A stretch of DNA of 64,000 nucleotides, from the NCBI GenBank assembly GCA_037447605.1, contig CM074804.1, positions 4,081,541 to 4,145,540 on the forward strand, read 5' to 3'. A program made the translations under genes and the position numbers. The notes beneath the pieces are model-generated. The model had not been told where the DNA came from. It saw only the letters and a program-made list of their open reading frames with translations, and did no database searches. This stretch comes from Zygnema circumcarinatum. Lineage: Eukaryota > Streptophyta > Zygnematophyceae > Zygnematales > Zygnemataceae. Every line of letters starts with the position of its first letter. Positions within the stretch are counted from its first letter, which is position 1. Shown here in pieces: positions 31,230-42,875 of the stretch.

Positions 31230-32546
31230 GGCTGTTCAGCCAGCAGAAACTTTTTGAGCTTCTGCGGAATTGCAAGGGCAGACTATAAGAAAACAGAAAT
31301 TAGGGCAGATGGGGGTGCACTCCGTACTCCTGCCGGAGGGGTATGAACATGCAGCGGAATTTGTGCTGAAGTTTGCAGGAACTTCGAAGCGTGTGCAGGG
31401 CGTTCCGTGGTTCACAGTTCACCGTTAAAATGTCAACAAGGGAATGTCGAACATGTGGAACTTTCCCAACTGGGGCGTGACATGACAAACGACACTGAAC
31501 GGGACCGCGCTTAACTACACTACTGTACTGCGCCGCACACAGAACTCGCCCCCGACAGACCCAGCCATCAGACTACGACTCGCGTCACGTCACGGCACGT
31601 CAAGTCACGTCACGCTCGCGGGAAGCGCACGCAGGGGGGGCGGTCGTAGCGAAGAGAGCCGCAGCGCCCTGCTGACGTGGCCGCCTGCTGCCGCGGCGCC
31701 GAGCGTGCGGGCTGCCCTCGGAGGCGCGGGTCGCGAAACAGCTGCTGCCGCGAGGGCGGTCGTTTTTGCTGGCGCCGCTGGGAGCAGGGAGCAGCTGCAA
31801 CTGTGAAGGAAGAGGGGGCAGAGAGGTCTGGGGAAATGTGTAGTGATGCTGGTGTAGAAACGAAGCTAAGAAAGATATTATTTTAGCGATGATGCTAGCA
31901 TGTAAGTAACAGTTGATTTCTTGTATTATTCAAGGAGTGTTCAAATGGCATTTGAGCGTAGCAGAGCCTTATAGGAAGTCAAACAGCACAATATGGATGT
32001 TAGGTGGAGCTCTTATTCACCTTTTTCGTCTATTTGTCCTTTTTTGCTTATCGTCCTGGTCACGAGGAGAATAGGCAAAGAAGTTAGAAGCGGGTCTGGC
32101 ATGCAGGACTGACAAAGAACCTATTTTGGTATTGTCGAACCGCAACTCAACATTTGAAGTGTCAAACACAGGATGTGAGAATAGAGATTGTGTTCTGTTT
32201 TTCGTCCATTGTCAGGTCGCAGAGAGTGTACTCCCTATCTCAGTGCAGGAGCACTGAGATAAAGAGGACACAGTCTTGCTTCAGTCTTTCTACTTGCATT
32301 AGGAGACATCATGAACTTTGAAGTGTGTTTATTCATCTTTGAAGTGTGTTTATTCATCTATCTGCTCTCTTGTCCTGCATTTGTGGATCGCAGGCATAGA
32401 TCGAAAAGTATGCGCCGTCATGAGTGTCCAGAATGGAAGTTTTCTACAATCCGGCAGATGAAGATTATTTGCCAAATCAAATAAAATCAATCCCATAAGC
32501 AAAGAAGTAAAGGATAAGGAGACGAGGAGAAAGTCAGCCGTTTTTT
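31230..32546. promoter_or_regulatory. Divergent promoter region with repeated CACGTCA motifs
   Basis: At 31583-31616 there are repeated TCACGTCACG/CACGTCA motifs in about 35 bases, resembling TGACGTG bZIP sites, followed by a GC-rich stretch to about 31800. A 21-base direct repeat (TTTGAAGTGTGTTTATTCAT) is tandemly doubled at about 32316-32358. The 5' untranslated exons of the rightward gene probably lie here, but I cannot define them. Confidence 0.5.
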
Positions 32547-35500
32547 ATGCCCAAGGCATGGCCAAAAGAGAGAAGGTGAGGCGAATTTTGGTTTTCAGAA
32601 CTTGACTTCGAAGCTGATTCTAACTTTTGAGTATGGAGTATAGCTGGGACATCTTGTGCATGTTACGATCAATGCACGTCCATCAAAACCTAGTTCAGTT
32701 TCTTCTATCTTGCAGGGGGTTGAAGCGCAGCATGAGATGTGACATTCACGCGCACAGGAACCTCATCAAGATTCCTTATTGCAATGATCGAGCCGCGTTT
32801 GTACAAACAACGAGAGTATTCAATTCATATGTAAAAAGTATGCTACAGGGAAACAATGAGAACCGCAATGAAAGATGTGAAGGTCGTAGAGATCAAGATG
32901 ATGCTCATCTTTTAAGGGCTGAGGCGAGTGTGTTCGGGTTAGACCGGCTGACACGTCCTCCAAGAGATGAATACTGCCAGCAGTTCTTTCCAGATTCTTT
33001 TGGCAGAGAAGATAGTCATCATGGATTATATGGTGATGGTGAAGGGGTGTTCCAGCATGGACGGAAGAAATGTTCAAAAGGAAAAGGTAAGCATCTTTCT
33101 TCGAGCTATAGGGGAGAATACAATATCATTCGAATGTTAGATTGTGCCTGTAGAAAGAGACTATGATGTTGTTTGCATGCAAAACCAGACAATTGTAAGG
33201 CTGAGCAGCATCTCCTCAATATGTTCAAGCAGGAAAGGTAGGTGGAGTTCGTGTTCTGAAAAGGATGCAAAATCATTCGTTCCTTTGGCTTTGCTGCAGC
33301 GCCTCAGCTGAAATTCTGCATCAAGCCTGCACCGCGATTGACAGCGTGTGAAGAAGGACAACAAGCTGGGAACGCCTTCCTGAAGGCGCAGCAACTTTTG
33401 CCACCTGTCAGCGCACCGAAAGGGAAATCGAAATTTGTGATAAAAGCTGCAAAGCGAGATGCTGCAGTGGATGATGGAGACCGGACCATGGGGGTGAACG
33501 AAGGGGAAGGCGAGAAACATCGATCACTTTTGCATCGTCTTCAGCAACTTACGGAAGAAGCGTCAACATCAAGGAGAGATTCGCTTGAGGTGACAGCACG
33601 GGTCCTTTACGTTGTATACTCGTAAAGTAAGGTTCTACTTTCCACCGCTCCACGGTGGAGCGGTGGCTTGCCCGCTGCTGCCGCGCTGCCGTAAGAGGCC
33701 TTTGGAGCCAGCGGAGCTGCGGCTGCTGCGGCCGGGTCTGGGCGCAAAGGAACACCACCCCTCCCCACCTTTTTGCCTTCTGTCTTTTTTTTTTTGCGTT
33801 ATGTTGTGAGTAAGATTTCAATACCGGCGTTTCAGCTCAAAAGGTGACTGGATACGAAGTTCTCCTTTCGGAGCGAAGTTGGCAGCGTGAAGTTAAACAA
33901 CTGCAGGCTCTTTCTGCCTTTATGCTTTTGACGAACTTGAGTCTTCATACATTATTGATCAGATCACAATTGTGCCTGTCTGCCAGCCTCCCTATGAATC
34001 TCGTGGAGTTGCAGAGCCGCCTCGAACCCAAACTGAAGAGGATATCGCAGATTTTGTTGTTGAGCTTCAGGAGGACCAGGTGCGATATTGCTGGACTACG
34101 GATGAGAAATATTGGTAGCTTTGATTTTGGAGTTTGTTTTTCTCCAGTTTAAGCCCTGAGGCCCATGATGCATGTCGGCGAAAGTTCTGTCTGTTCTTAA
34201 GGTTGTTCTTTTTTTTTCTTTGTTCGTTGTTCAAATTATGATCTTCATATTCATTTCATTGATCTCATTTGAGATTGGCAGGTCGAGGCAAATTACGCTG
34301 AGGTTGCGGAGTCTGCATCACCTTTGTTGCTACAACTAAAGAAAGGGCTCATCTCTAGGGCGGTCCCTGAAGGGAGTGCAGAAAATGGTCATCTCCTGCG
34401 ACTTCCAGTGTGAGTAAGTCGGAACTTTCAAAGCTTTTTGCTTGTCTTGTGAATCTGATCCTTAGAAGAATGTCTTTCAATGCTTACCAAGGCATTCAGT
34501 TTCTATAAAAAAGAATGGGTAAGCCCTTTTCATGGGAAAAAGTGCACAGAGAGGATTTGTATTAAACGACTGGAATCTGGGTTATGCATTTCGCCATTCG
34601 ATGTCGGATTTGTAGAACGAGCTTTCAGGCAGCTTTGCATAAAGTGGTGGAAAAGGAGAAGAGGGAGCGTGCAGCTGCATGCAAAACCATGTCTGCCTCC
34701 GATTCTTTTTCAGGTTAGCGATTCTCTGAAGTTACATTTGAAAATTCGGATCCTACCTATGCTTGTTTCCAGGACTTATTTTCACACAGTCTCTCAACCT
34801 TAGAAAGATTGTGTAAAGAGTGGGAGTGTGAAATGACTCAAAGCTGACGGTTATGATGGTGCAACTGCTGCATTCTAGTAGATATTGCTAGTGAGCCCAG
34901 CATCTAGTGTGTCGCCGAAGGCCCGTTAATCTCATGTCGTCGCTCTTGGCGTCGCCTCACTCTTCATTTGTTGATTTGCCGACTGTAGGAGGATGTGAAA
35001 TACTGGATGTGCGCATTATAAGGGCGAGCTTGGAGGCCCATATTACCAAATGCCTTTGTGAAGTGCTCCGTGCTCCGCAGGTATAACCTCACGTTCTGAT
35101 AACAATCATGGAACTCGATCAAAAAACTGTTGCCTTTTTTTTTAGTATTTTCATTCCTGGCCCCTGTTTAAGTGTGGCAAGTGTGGAACAACCATATAGA
35201 AGTTGAAATCAGTTGTTTGCCATCATGCAGGAGTGGGTCTCCTCTGCTGCGTTTCCACCTACCATTTTTGTCCTGTTTCCCACTCGGGGCCACTCAGACA
35301 TCGAGTTCACACCAAATCTCAGTGTCCGCCTTCTCCGTCCGTGGTGCGTCTATCCTGTTTTAAGCTGATCTCTAGTAATCGTTGTGAGGCGTGCAGTAGA
35401 GTAATCTTCTATTTTAAGTGATGCCAGCTGTCAAGGTTAAAGCCCTGACCATTGCATCTGTTGAGCTGGCGCCCTCTGCCTGTCAGCAGTGCAGAAGGCT

Positions 35501-35711
35501 ATGCAGGTTGCTCTGTGCTCTATTGTTGAAGTGCTATGCTTGGATGGGTGACGATTTGTTTGCAGGAGAGAAGTGCAGATGGCGTCGGACTCCTGGCAGG
35601 GGAGGGTTGTGTTGTGCACAACATACGCAGCGGTGTCCTAATGGACGAAATGATGTCGTCCTTTCAATCTCAGTTGTCCTTCATATGTTACATTTCCCGT
35701 TGTGGTGTTGA
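32547..35711 (+). CDS. Unrecognised multi-exon gene
   Basis: A consistent phase can be threaded through these exons: 32547-32575, 32716-33086, 33300-33589, 33844-33891, 33963-34079, 34282-34407, 34629-34713, 34989-35080, 35231-35343, 35397-35417, 35490-35506 and 35566-35711, giving about 484 residues. The first exons code a basic, Cys/His-containing region, then a Lys-rich segment (KGKSKFVIKAAKR). A middle part contains TIVPVCQPPYESRGVAEPP, and a later part contains TIFVLFPTRGHSDIEF and NLSVRLLRPC. I do not recognise the family. The VRLLRP stretch faintly recalls the VRIYPPW motif of the repair scaffold SPIDR, but this is only a guess. Exons after 35080 and the start codon are provisional. 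It is convergent with the PP2C gene. Confidence 0.5.
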
Positions 35712-36103
35712 ACTCTCTGCGTTCTCCCCCTCTCTCGTTTAATTTTCGAGTCTGATATCTTGCATGTCGTGTCGTCCTCACTTCCCCTCCCCTCCGGTTT
35801 TGCTCGCAAACCCCATCGCTTACCTTTTCGCCTTCCTCGTTCGTCCCCCCGTTTTGTCCGGCCTTCCTTTCGCATGTCTAAAGTAGTGATAATCAACGAA
35901 TTATTTTTCCGTTAGTTGAATGTGATTGCACCGCCACGTGAAGTTCAAGTGCAATAATCAAACGAGAAAAAAATTACCAATCAAAAACTGCATTGCTTGA
36001 CTTTCCTCTATCCGTCCAACAAAGCTAAAACTAAAGGAGCTACGTAGGCTTCCACCCTATCTACCCTCACGGCTCCTTCGGAAGGCCGTTTCCCTCCCTC
36101 ACA

Positions 36104-38315
36104 CTAGGGTTTCGACCCCCCACAGTCAGACCGCAAGTCGACCACGACCACAGTTATGTCGTCAGAACTCCCTCTGCTTATGGCCAAAGTGACCAGCATT
36201 GAGGTTGCCAATTCTGCCGCCTTAGTGCGGTGGGCCCCCTTTGTGGCAGCGAAGCAGAGGGAGACGGTTCTGCATGCCCTGTCGTTGGAGATGACGTCCC
36301 ACAGGCCGTCGCTGGCCAAGACCAGAAACTCGTCTTCTACGTTTCGCGAAATGGAGGTGATCTCCGGGTGAGGGATAACGAACGGCTTCAAAAAGCGGTC
36401 GCCTGCCTGTGAACAGGCGGCTCGGTGAAGGGTGAGGGTTCAGATAATTGAATTGAAGGTGAGTAGCGCATTGGTCGAATTTTAGCTTACCAATGGCTCG
36501 AGAAACAGCCAAGATCCCCATAACGCGATAACCGCCATAGTTCAAGACTTTCCCTCCTGATGACTCAATTCTTTGCATCTCGTCAAGCCGCCCGGGCTGC
36601 ATAGCCATCACAGAGATTCTTTTAGATTCTCAGAAGAAATAGAAGGGGAGCGAGGAGGGGACATAGAAATCCTCGTGTTTCGTGTCCGGGACGTAGTCAA
36701 ATCAGGAGACCATCACCATCAGCACCAGACAAACACTTCTCACCCAAAGTTGTTAAAGCACACAGAAAGCGATAACTTCCAATCCAAGCTACCCAAAAGG
36801 CCAAACTAGGAGACGAAATAGAAGGGAATAACAAAACCCCCAAAACCAGTAAAAATGTCAATCTCAATGTCTCAATCAAAAACAATCATCCCCATACTCC
36901 TTGTTACTTTGTGATCGGAGGAGAGCGGAATCGCCTGTCCTGCCCGGCAGAGCACAGCCCGTGAGTCGCCGCAGTTCGCCACAAATATCTCTTTTCTGCT
37001 CAAAATCACAACAACTGCAGTGGATCCGACGGTATCGGGCGCAATGGGGGTATGAACTGGCGCCTTCTCATTGGAGCATTTTACAGCGCACGTGCATGCG
37101 CCGTTTACTTCCGCGTCGACTTCCAAAAAGGCGCTCTCCAAAGCTGCTGGAATGAGGGATGTCAGGTCCCAGTTCTCAGATGTTGCTGCATTCTCTTCCT
37201 TACTTGAAACCTCTGAAAGTCTCTCCAGATTCTGCAGAAACACTGAATGGAGCTGCTCGAAACAGAAGCGTGAAACCTGAACAAAATCAGCACAAAAGAA
37301 AAAAGCGTGTCGTACATTTCGCAATCAAGAAACTTTGCCGAAAATTCTGCTTTCGAAAAGCAACACAATGATATAAGAAAGAAAGACGAAAATAGAAGCC
37401 GAGAGAGAAGGAGAGAGAGACAGAGACAGAGGGAGGTGAGAATTGGAAAGCAAAGACGGAAAAGGGCCCTTTTCTCGGTACCTGAGAGCCGCCGTGACCG
37501 TCGTAAACCCCAAAGGAATGGAGGGGTTCAGAGCCCCCCCCCTCAGCCCCCGCAAGCCCCGTCACTGCGCGCGCCGCGTCCTCCATCTGCTTCGCCCCTC
37601 CGCACATCGCCGCGAGGCCGTACGCGGGGCACCATTCGTTTGTTCTTTCGCAGTGTTCCCAAACTGCTGTGACATTAGCATTGTCGGCACCGCTACTGTT
37701 GTTGTTGTTTTTGTTGTTACTGTTGTTGTTACTGCTGTTGTTGTTACTGTCTTTGCTGAAGCCTCCTCCGCTTGCTGATCCGATCTCACTCCTCTCACTC
37801 GTCTCGCTGCTTGAAGCACCTCCCGTGTCCGTATCCGGGCCTGCAGGCACAAGCTCTTTTCCGAAAAGTCGTATTTTCGACGAATGGTTCGACGGAATCT
37901 TCTGAAAACCAGCCTCCACGACTTCCCCTCCGTCTTTCAAAAAACCCAAAAGATTATTCTCCAAAAGGGAAGAGGACGAAGAAGCAGCTTCGGCGTTGGG
38001 ATTTCTCCGCTTTGAGTCTTTCTTCCTCCTCTCCTTCTCTCCTTCTTGCTCCCCATCACCTCCGTCCTCTCTTCCTTTTCCTGCTCCTCCTTCCCTTCCT
38101 TCTCCTCCTCCTCCTCCTCCCTCTTCCGCATGGGGCCGTTTCTTTCCAATATAGAGAGATTTTGGGTGTTTGGGAGCGGTATTAACTGAATTAAAATTCG
38201 CATTTGAAACGGAAAATGAGTTTGAAGTTTGAACAATATCTTCTACCTCTCCTTCCTTGGCAGTCGCACCCATGTCCGCCGACCTGCAGTCGCGGTCTGA
38301 CACGAGAGTCGTCAT
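36104..38315 (-). CDS. Protein phosphatase 2C, clade-A-like, without the tryptophan lock
   Basis: This metal-dependent Ser/Thr phosphatase resembles ABI1/HAB1-type co-receptors that act with PYL receptors and SnRK2 kinases in ABA signalling. Exons on the minus strand are 37482-38315, 36908-37276, 36491-36596 and 36104-36402, giving 535 residues. A long low-complexity N-terminus (Glu/Gly, Asn and Ser runs from trinucleotide repeats) precedes the catalytic domain: MCGGAKQMEDAAR (237-249), FGVYDGHGGSQ (metal ligands, Asp272), APDTVGSTAVV, NCGDSRAVLCRAG, GILAVSRAIGDRFLKP and LASDGLWDV. By alignment from memory, the tryptophan that inserts into the PYL-ABA gate in land plants is Tyr421 here, the neighbouring Phe is Met427, and the usual HKPDR is HKPGR. 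Catalytic residues look intact. It could belong to an algal sister group of clade A. Confidence 0.92.
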
Positions 38316-38599
38316 CTTCCTTTTTTTTAGAAAATGATTTCCGGATTCCTTCAGTTTAAATTACATATTGAATGTGGGAATCCGCGGATCAGCACATTCC
38401 AGATTCGAGATGAGGGAGGTCCTGCAAAGATAGGGAGCAGTTAGTGAGATTATCTCTCAAAGGGAGAGGAGGGGTCATATACGGTGATGGTTGAGCGCGA
38501 GGAGAGGTCGTAAGAGAGACATTCCCCCGCCGCCATCTTTATTTGATGCTAAGAGTGAAAAAAAACTTTTGCCGGAAGGAGCGGTTGCGAAGAAGTGCG

Positions 38600-38674
38600 A
38601 GCATGGTGAGCGAGAGAGAGAGGGGGGGGGGAGAGAGAGAGAAAGAAATAGAGAGAGAGCGGGAGAGGGGGGGG

Positions 38675-38705
<31 letters not shown>

Positions 38706-38740
38706 GGGGAGGGGGAGAGAGAGAGAGAGGGCGGTGGGCA
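38600..38740 (+). repeat. GA-rich microsatellite upstream of PP2C
   Basis: Runs of GAGAGA interrupted by poly-G segments. Frames on the opposite strand are Ser/Leu/Pro low-complexity artefacts. Confidence 0.9.
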
Positions 38741-39849
38741 AGGCGGCTGGCGAGCGGCAGCGCAACAGCAGACCGCCGCCGGCCGTCCGCCGACACTCGC
38801 GCCACGTGGCTGCCCCGCCCCTCCTCGCGGGAGGAGTGCGCTCAGTGCGAGTACCTCGCGCAGAGGGGTACCTTTAGCGACCGAAGTACGCGTTCGGGAT
38901 CGGGATATTGATTCCACGTGTCGCGCGCAGGCTGCATGCAGGCGGCACAAATTCTTCCTCGTCGGGGTCGCCGCGGTGGGTCAACTCGTGGACCCGCGCG
39001 CCCATCGATCGCACGCGCGGTGGATCCGTGGACTGTGGGCTGAATTTGACGTGGCGGCACCCTGACGTGCCACGTGGAAACGAAACGCACATGTACAGAT
39101 CTGTCAAATAACCAAGCTCCACGTGGTAGAGGAAAGCCTCGAGCTGACTTTTGGCGGAACGGCACGTGCCGCACGAGCGGAGGGGAAAAAGCGCCGGGAA
39201 GTGAACCGCCATGCGCCACGTGGAGGAGGTCTTGTCGTTTAGGACGCTGCCAGGGGATGGCGGGCGGCAGAGATATTTTGAAGGCGGCTGGGCGGCAGAA
39301 GGTGCATGGGGAGGGGCGCCGACCTGGAAGTGAATCTGCGGGTCCACCGAACGGCCACCGAAAGAGATGGCCGAGCGGGGGTTCAACCGGAGCGGCGGCG
39401 GGTCAACCGGAGCCGGTGAAAATGGGGTACAACCCCAACAAGGGACTATTGCAAACCCAAAACAGCGACGACTGAAAACCGGTCCAGAAGTTAGAAACCG
39501 GCCGCGTCTGGTTTTGGGCCTCCCCGGCATCATGGTGCATGTGCGCACGGTGGAGCCATCCATGGCGGGTGTACGGACATACGGACTCTTGCGAGAGTTG
39601 GTCGAGCCTGACGCGAAAATGTAGAATTGGCATTGCTCGATGTCGAGATGGCGACGCCGTCAATTAATTGGCATGGACAAAGTCAATAAGTAGAACCAGT
39701 GTGAACGGATCACAAATGACTTATAAAAATGTAAGGAAGGCTATGGGCACATTTGCTGCTTCTGTGCCATCACGTCACGTTTTTATTTCATGCAATGCTA
39801 AACAGGTAACAAGTGGGATGTGGCATTGATCTCACAAAACAGGTCGGAC

Positions 39850-40196
39850 CATTGGATCGACCATTGGAATGTTTGCCAGTCATTGGTTCCAATGATTGTC
39901 ACGGTTGGTTCGGCACCCCGATTGGTTGGCTGAGCCCATTTTTGGTAGCGTTTCCAGCCATTGCCAATGGTAGGCAGCCATTTGATGCATCCAATGGTTG
40001 GTACCATTTCAATGGTTGAACGATTGAACTCAATGATTGCAAACCATTGGCAATTGTTCGAACCATTGGTGAGGAACACAAGCAACATTGGCAATGGTTC
40101 GGAGCATTGGTTCCATTGGTTGGTGGACCCCGCCGATCATCAGCAATGGTTCAAACCATCTGTCTGCCAATTCGTTGCCAACCACTGGCAATGGCT
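39850..40196. repeat. CCATTGG/CCAATGG repeat block, copy 1
   Basis: About 350 bases in which CATTGG and its complement CCAATG recur at short irregular intervals, often as AACCATTGG, GGTTCGAACCATTGG-like palindromes and CCATTGGATCGACCATTGG. The same vocabulary returns at 48592-48773 and 48953-48995. It shows no reading-frame conservation. Confidence 0.8.
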
Positions 40197-40758
40197 AAGA
40201 ACTTGGCGACCCCATGGTCTGACCTGCACAATCTCGGGCTGCACCCATTGTACTCAACCGCAGGCTCATCACAGTAAACATCAGACCAGCTGAATGTAGG
40301 GATATGTGAACTATATTTTGTTTCTTCGTTTTTTCTCAGATTGGGGCCTGCCACCGCAGCTGAGGCTTAGCGGACTTTTGGAACCAACAGACAATCAGAG
40401 TACAATAACTCATACCGTCGTATAAAGCATTTCTCCAGATCACCACTATGCGTTTCTACGTTCTTCGAATCACACTCTCAATGCCAGATTATTTGGAATG
40501 AAATTAAAGTTACTGCCCGTCAATTCAAAGCTCAAAGAATAACGCAGGGAGCTCTACATACCTCAGCAGGCTATTCGTTCAGATACTTAACCTACCTCGA
40601 ACAAAGAATTGTATACATATTTTTTACAAGTCACCTTCATCTGTGCTGTGTTCAATTAACCTAAATTATCCGTTTTAGGAAGGAGTACATCCATGACTGC
40701 ATTTTTTGATGACAAGCAGGCTCCGGCCCCCCGTCAAGTGATCCCTTATCCTTCACTC

Positions 40759-42159
40759 TTACTTTCTAGGTCGGCCGCTTTGAACTGCACTGGCTAAACT
40801 TCCTCCCTTGGCTGCATCGTCTGCACTCCCTCTCTCACCGTCTGGAAGAGCCTGCAAGCTGGTCCCTCCCCCTCCTCTAATTCGAGCTCCAGGAGTTCCT
40901 GTCAAAGTCTCTCCCCGGAGAGCTGCTTTATAGCGGTCCTCTGTATCTTGTTGGCTCTGTATCTCGTGAAGCAGTTGTTCCAATCTTTCATTGTTCATAC
41001 GTGCCATAACCTGCACAGAAGAGGAAAGTCATTGGTCTAATCAAACATTGCTGAACTTTGATGCAGACGCCCGCAGTCCAAGCTAGTCCATAGATACTTT
41101 ACATGAAGAATAGCAGGAATGCCATTCATTTACTTGCTATGTTTGTTGTTGAGCAAGAAAAAAGGGCAATTGTTCGCAAGAATGAAGCAGCAAGCCGAGC
41201 AAGTTTATACTAATAAGCTTGTCTTTTCAGCGCCCCGATTCCAAGCAGACTGACGACAGCCTTGAAAGCCGTCTAGGGTTTCCGACGAGCGAATACCTTT
41301 GCCTTCAACTGTGCATACGAAGACCATACTGACGACGATCATTAGAAATGCACCTGGAAAAACTTTCAGACACAGAGGAACAAAAGTGCAGCTCATTCCT
41401 TTTAAAACTGGGACTTGCGATGAATATTCTTCTGTGCCTTATGCCAGGAGGGTCCGGACGCGTCTCGTTTGACGATGAGCACAACAGAAGTTTGTCAAGA
41501 TGCATTGATACGTTTCTTACTCGAGTTGATAGAACGAGCGAGGACAAGTTCGTCAGGAAGTCCGGCGGGAGATACTATGCTGGTGGTGATTTCAGCTGAT
41601 CGGGTTCTCCAATCCTATTCAAGTACCAAGTCTTCCAAGGCACTCTGAACTTCCTAAGGCAGACAAAATTACACGTAAACCCTTGCGCTTGCTACAATGT
41701 CGAATATCCTCGCTGCTTAGAAGTGCATGGCTTTAAGCTTCTTCCGCGATATAAGCTTCTGAAAGCAACCTCAGCATTCATGCAATAACAAGGGTCTCAA
41801 GTCCGGTGCAGAGCACCAAGTAAACCAGAAGCCGAATCTCCAACTATTCTTAAATCTTCCAGGAGATGAGGTTCGAGCGCTTCTGGAAGCTTGAAGAAAC
41901 TCACCGCTCCATCCATCCGCCCCCCTCTGAGCTGCCGCTTCCGCCGCTCCACCTCCTCGTCGGTCATCGGATTGGTGGCATTCTGAGTAAGCTGCGCCGC
42001 GGCCCAGGGGAGCGCCACGCAGGCCACTCCGAAGGCGGCGTAGAAGCCCCGCGACTCCCTGCTGCGCTGCACGATCCAGCGCCACGTGGCGCTCCGTGCG
42101 TACAGGAACGCCATGGCTACCTCCCACTTCCCCTCTGCGCTGAACAACGGGTCGCCTGG

Positions 42160-42162
<3 letters not shown>
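40759..42162 (-). CDS. Conserved small plant protein, two exons, function unknown
   Basis: Exons 41905-42162 and 40759-41010 give 169 residues if the ATG nearest the conserved part is used. After MPGDPLFSAEGKWEVAMAFL comes YARSATWRWIVQRSRESRG, a hydrophobic segment (FYAAFGVACVALPWAAAQL) and an acidic/basic linker TDEEVERRKRQ. The second exon continues VMARMNNERLEQLLHEIQSQ and RYKAALRGETLTGTPGARI. I recall small land-plant membrane proteins of this layout, but no function. The conserved KWEVA segment lies upstream of a good internal ATG (42114), so initiation is probably in or beside the upstream hexamer array, where 34 in-frame ATG codons occur (42160-42362). The promoter side is occupied by two short transposable elements. 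Confidence 0.75.
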
Positions 42163-42205
<43 letters not shown>

Positions 42206-42225
42206 AGCATGGGCATGGGCATGAG

Positions 42226-42307
<82 letters not shown>

Positions 42308-42362
42308 AGCATGGGCATGGGCATGGGCATGGGCATGAGCATGGGCATGGGCATGGGCATGG
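42160..42362 (-). repeat. Hexanucleotide array (ATGCCC)n at the start of the small conserved gene
   Basis: The plus strand carries GGGCAT units for 200 bases, with four GAGCAT variants. Read on the minus strand this is ATG CCC repeated in the same frame as the downstream gene: 34 consecutive in-frame start codons, coding Met-Pro with occasional Met-Leu. On the plus strand the frames read Gly-Met or Gly-His and are artefacts. Confidence 0.97.
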
Positions 42363-42410
42363 GAAACAAACAAGTACCCATGGGCCGTGGCCAGAGCGGC
42401 AGTTGCACTA

Positions 42411-42875
42411 TAAGGGTGGGGTTCCATCAGCCCGTTATTCCGACGTGGCGTCGTAATGGACGACGACCCATGGGTTCCATGAGGCCGTTTCCGCCAACGT
42501 GGCGCCGACGTGGCTGCCACGTGGTAACGAGGCACCGTTCCACAGGATGCTGCTCGGGAGGTGGTGTAACGCGATTACGACCATTCGCGTGCCGCCATGT
42601 GGCTACTAAAGATACGCCAGCGTGCGACTGCCACGCTGGCTGGAAGCCGTCAACGCTCGGTGACCGCCGGTCGTGGTCGCAGGTCGCAACAAAGTGGGGG
42701 CGACACGCGTACGGTAACCGCGGTGGGCCACGGCGGACGCTTCAAATCGTGCACGTGGCGATCGCTGATTGGAAAACGGCGTTTTGATGGAACTCGTCAT
42801 TTTATCTGCAAAACGGCGTCCTACGTGGCCCGTAACGAGCTCGTTACGAAACGGGCTGATGGAACCCCACCCTAA
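42411..42875. mobile_element. Short inverted-repeat element A (Tourist/PIF-Harbinger-like MITE)
   Basis: The element spans 42414-42872 (459 bp). Its ends are perfect inverted repeats of about 22 bases beginning GGGTGGGGTTCCATCAGCCC, flanked on both sides by TAA (42411-42413 and 42873-42875). A three-base TAA duplication is typical of PIF/Harbinger elements. The inside is GC-rich with several ACGTGG motifs and no transposase frame, so it is non-autonomous. Confidence 0.85.

Larger units (their letters stand above)
38316..40758. other. Intergenic region with GA tract, G-box palindromes and CCATTGG block
   Basis: The order is the PP2C upstream region, a GA microsatellite (38600-38740), a GC-rich segment with several CACGTGG palindromes (38801, 39069, 39119, 39214), then a block of CCATTGG/CCAATGG repeats (39850-40196). 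Long open frames at 38.9-39.6 kb look like GC-rich chance frames. I find no supported gene. Confidence 0.5.

Noticed and set aside
38874-39563. Minus-strand frame of 229 codons
   Set aside because: GC-rich stretch with open frames on both strands, no splice context, no recognisable similarity.
41866-42787. Plus-strand frames reading Gly-His and Gly-Met repeats
   Set aside because: They are the complement of the Met-Pro coding hexamer array and continue into MITE sequence.
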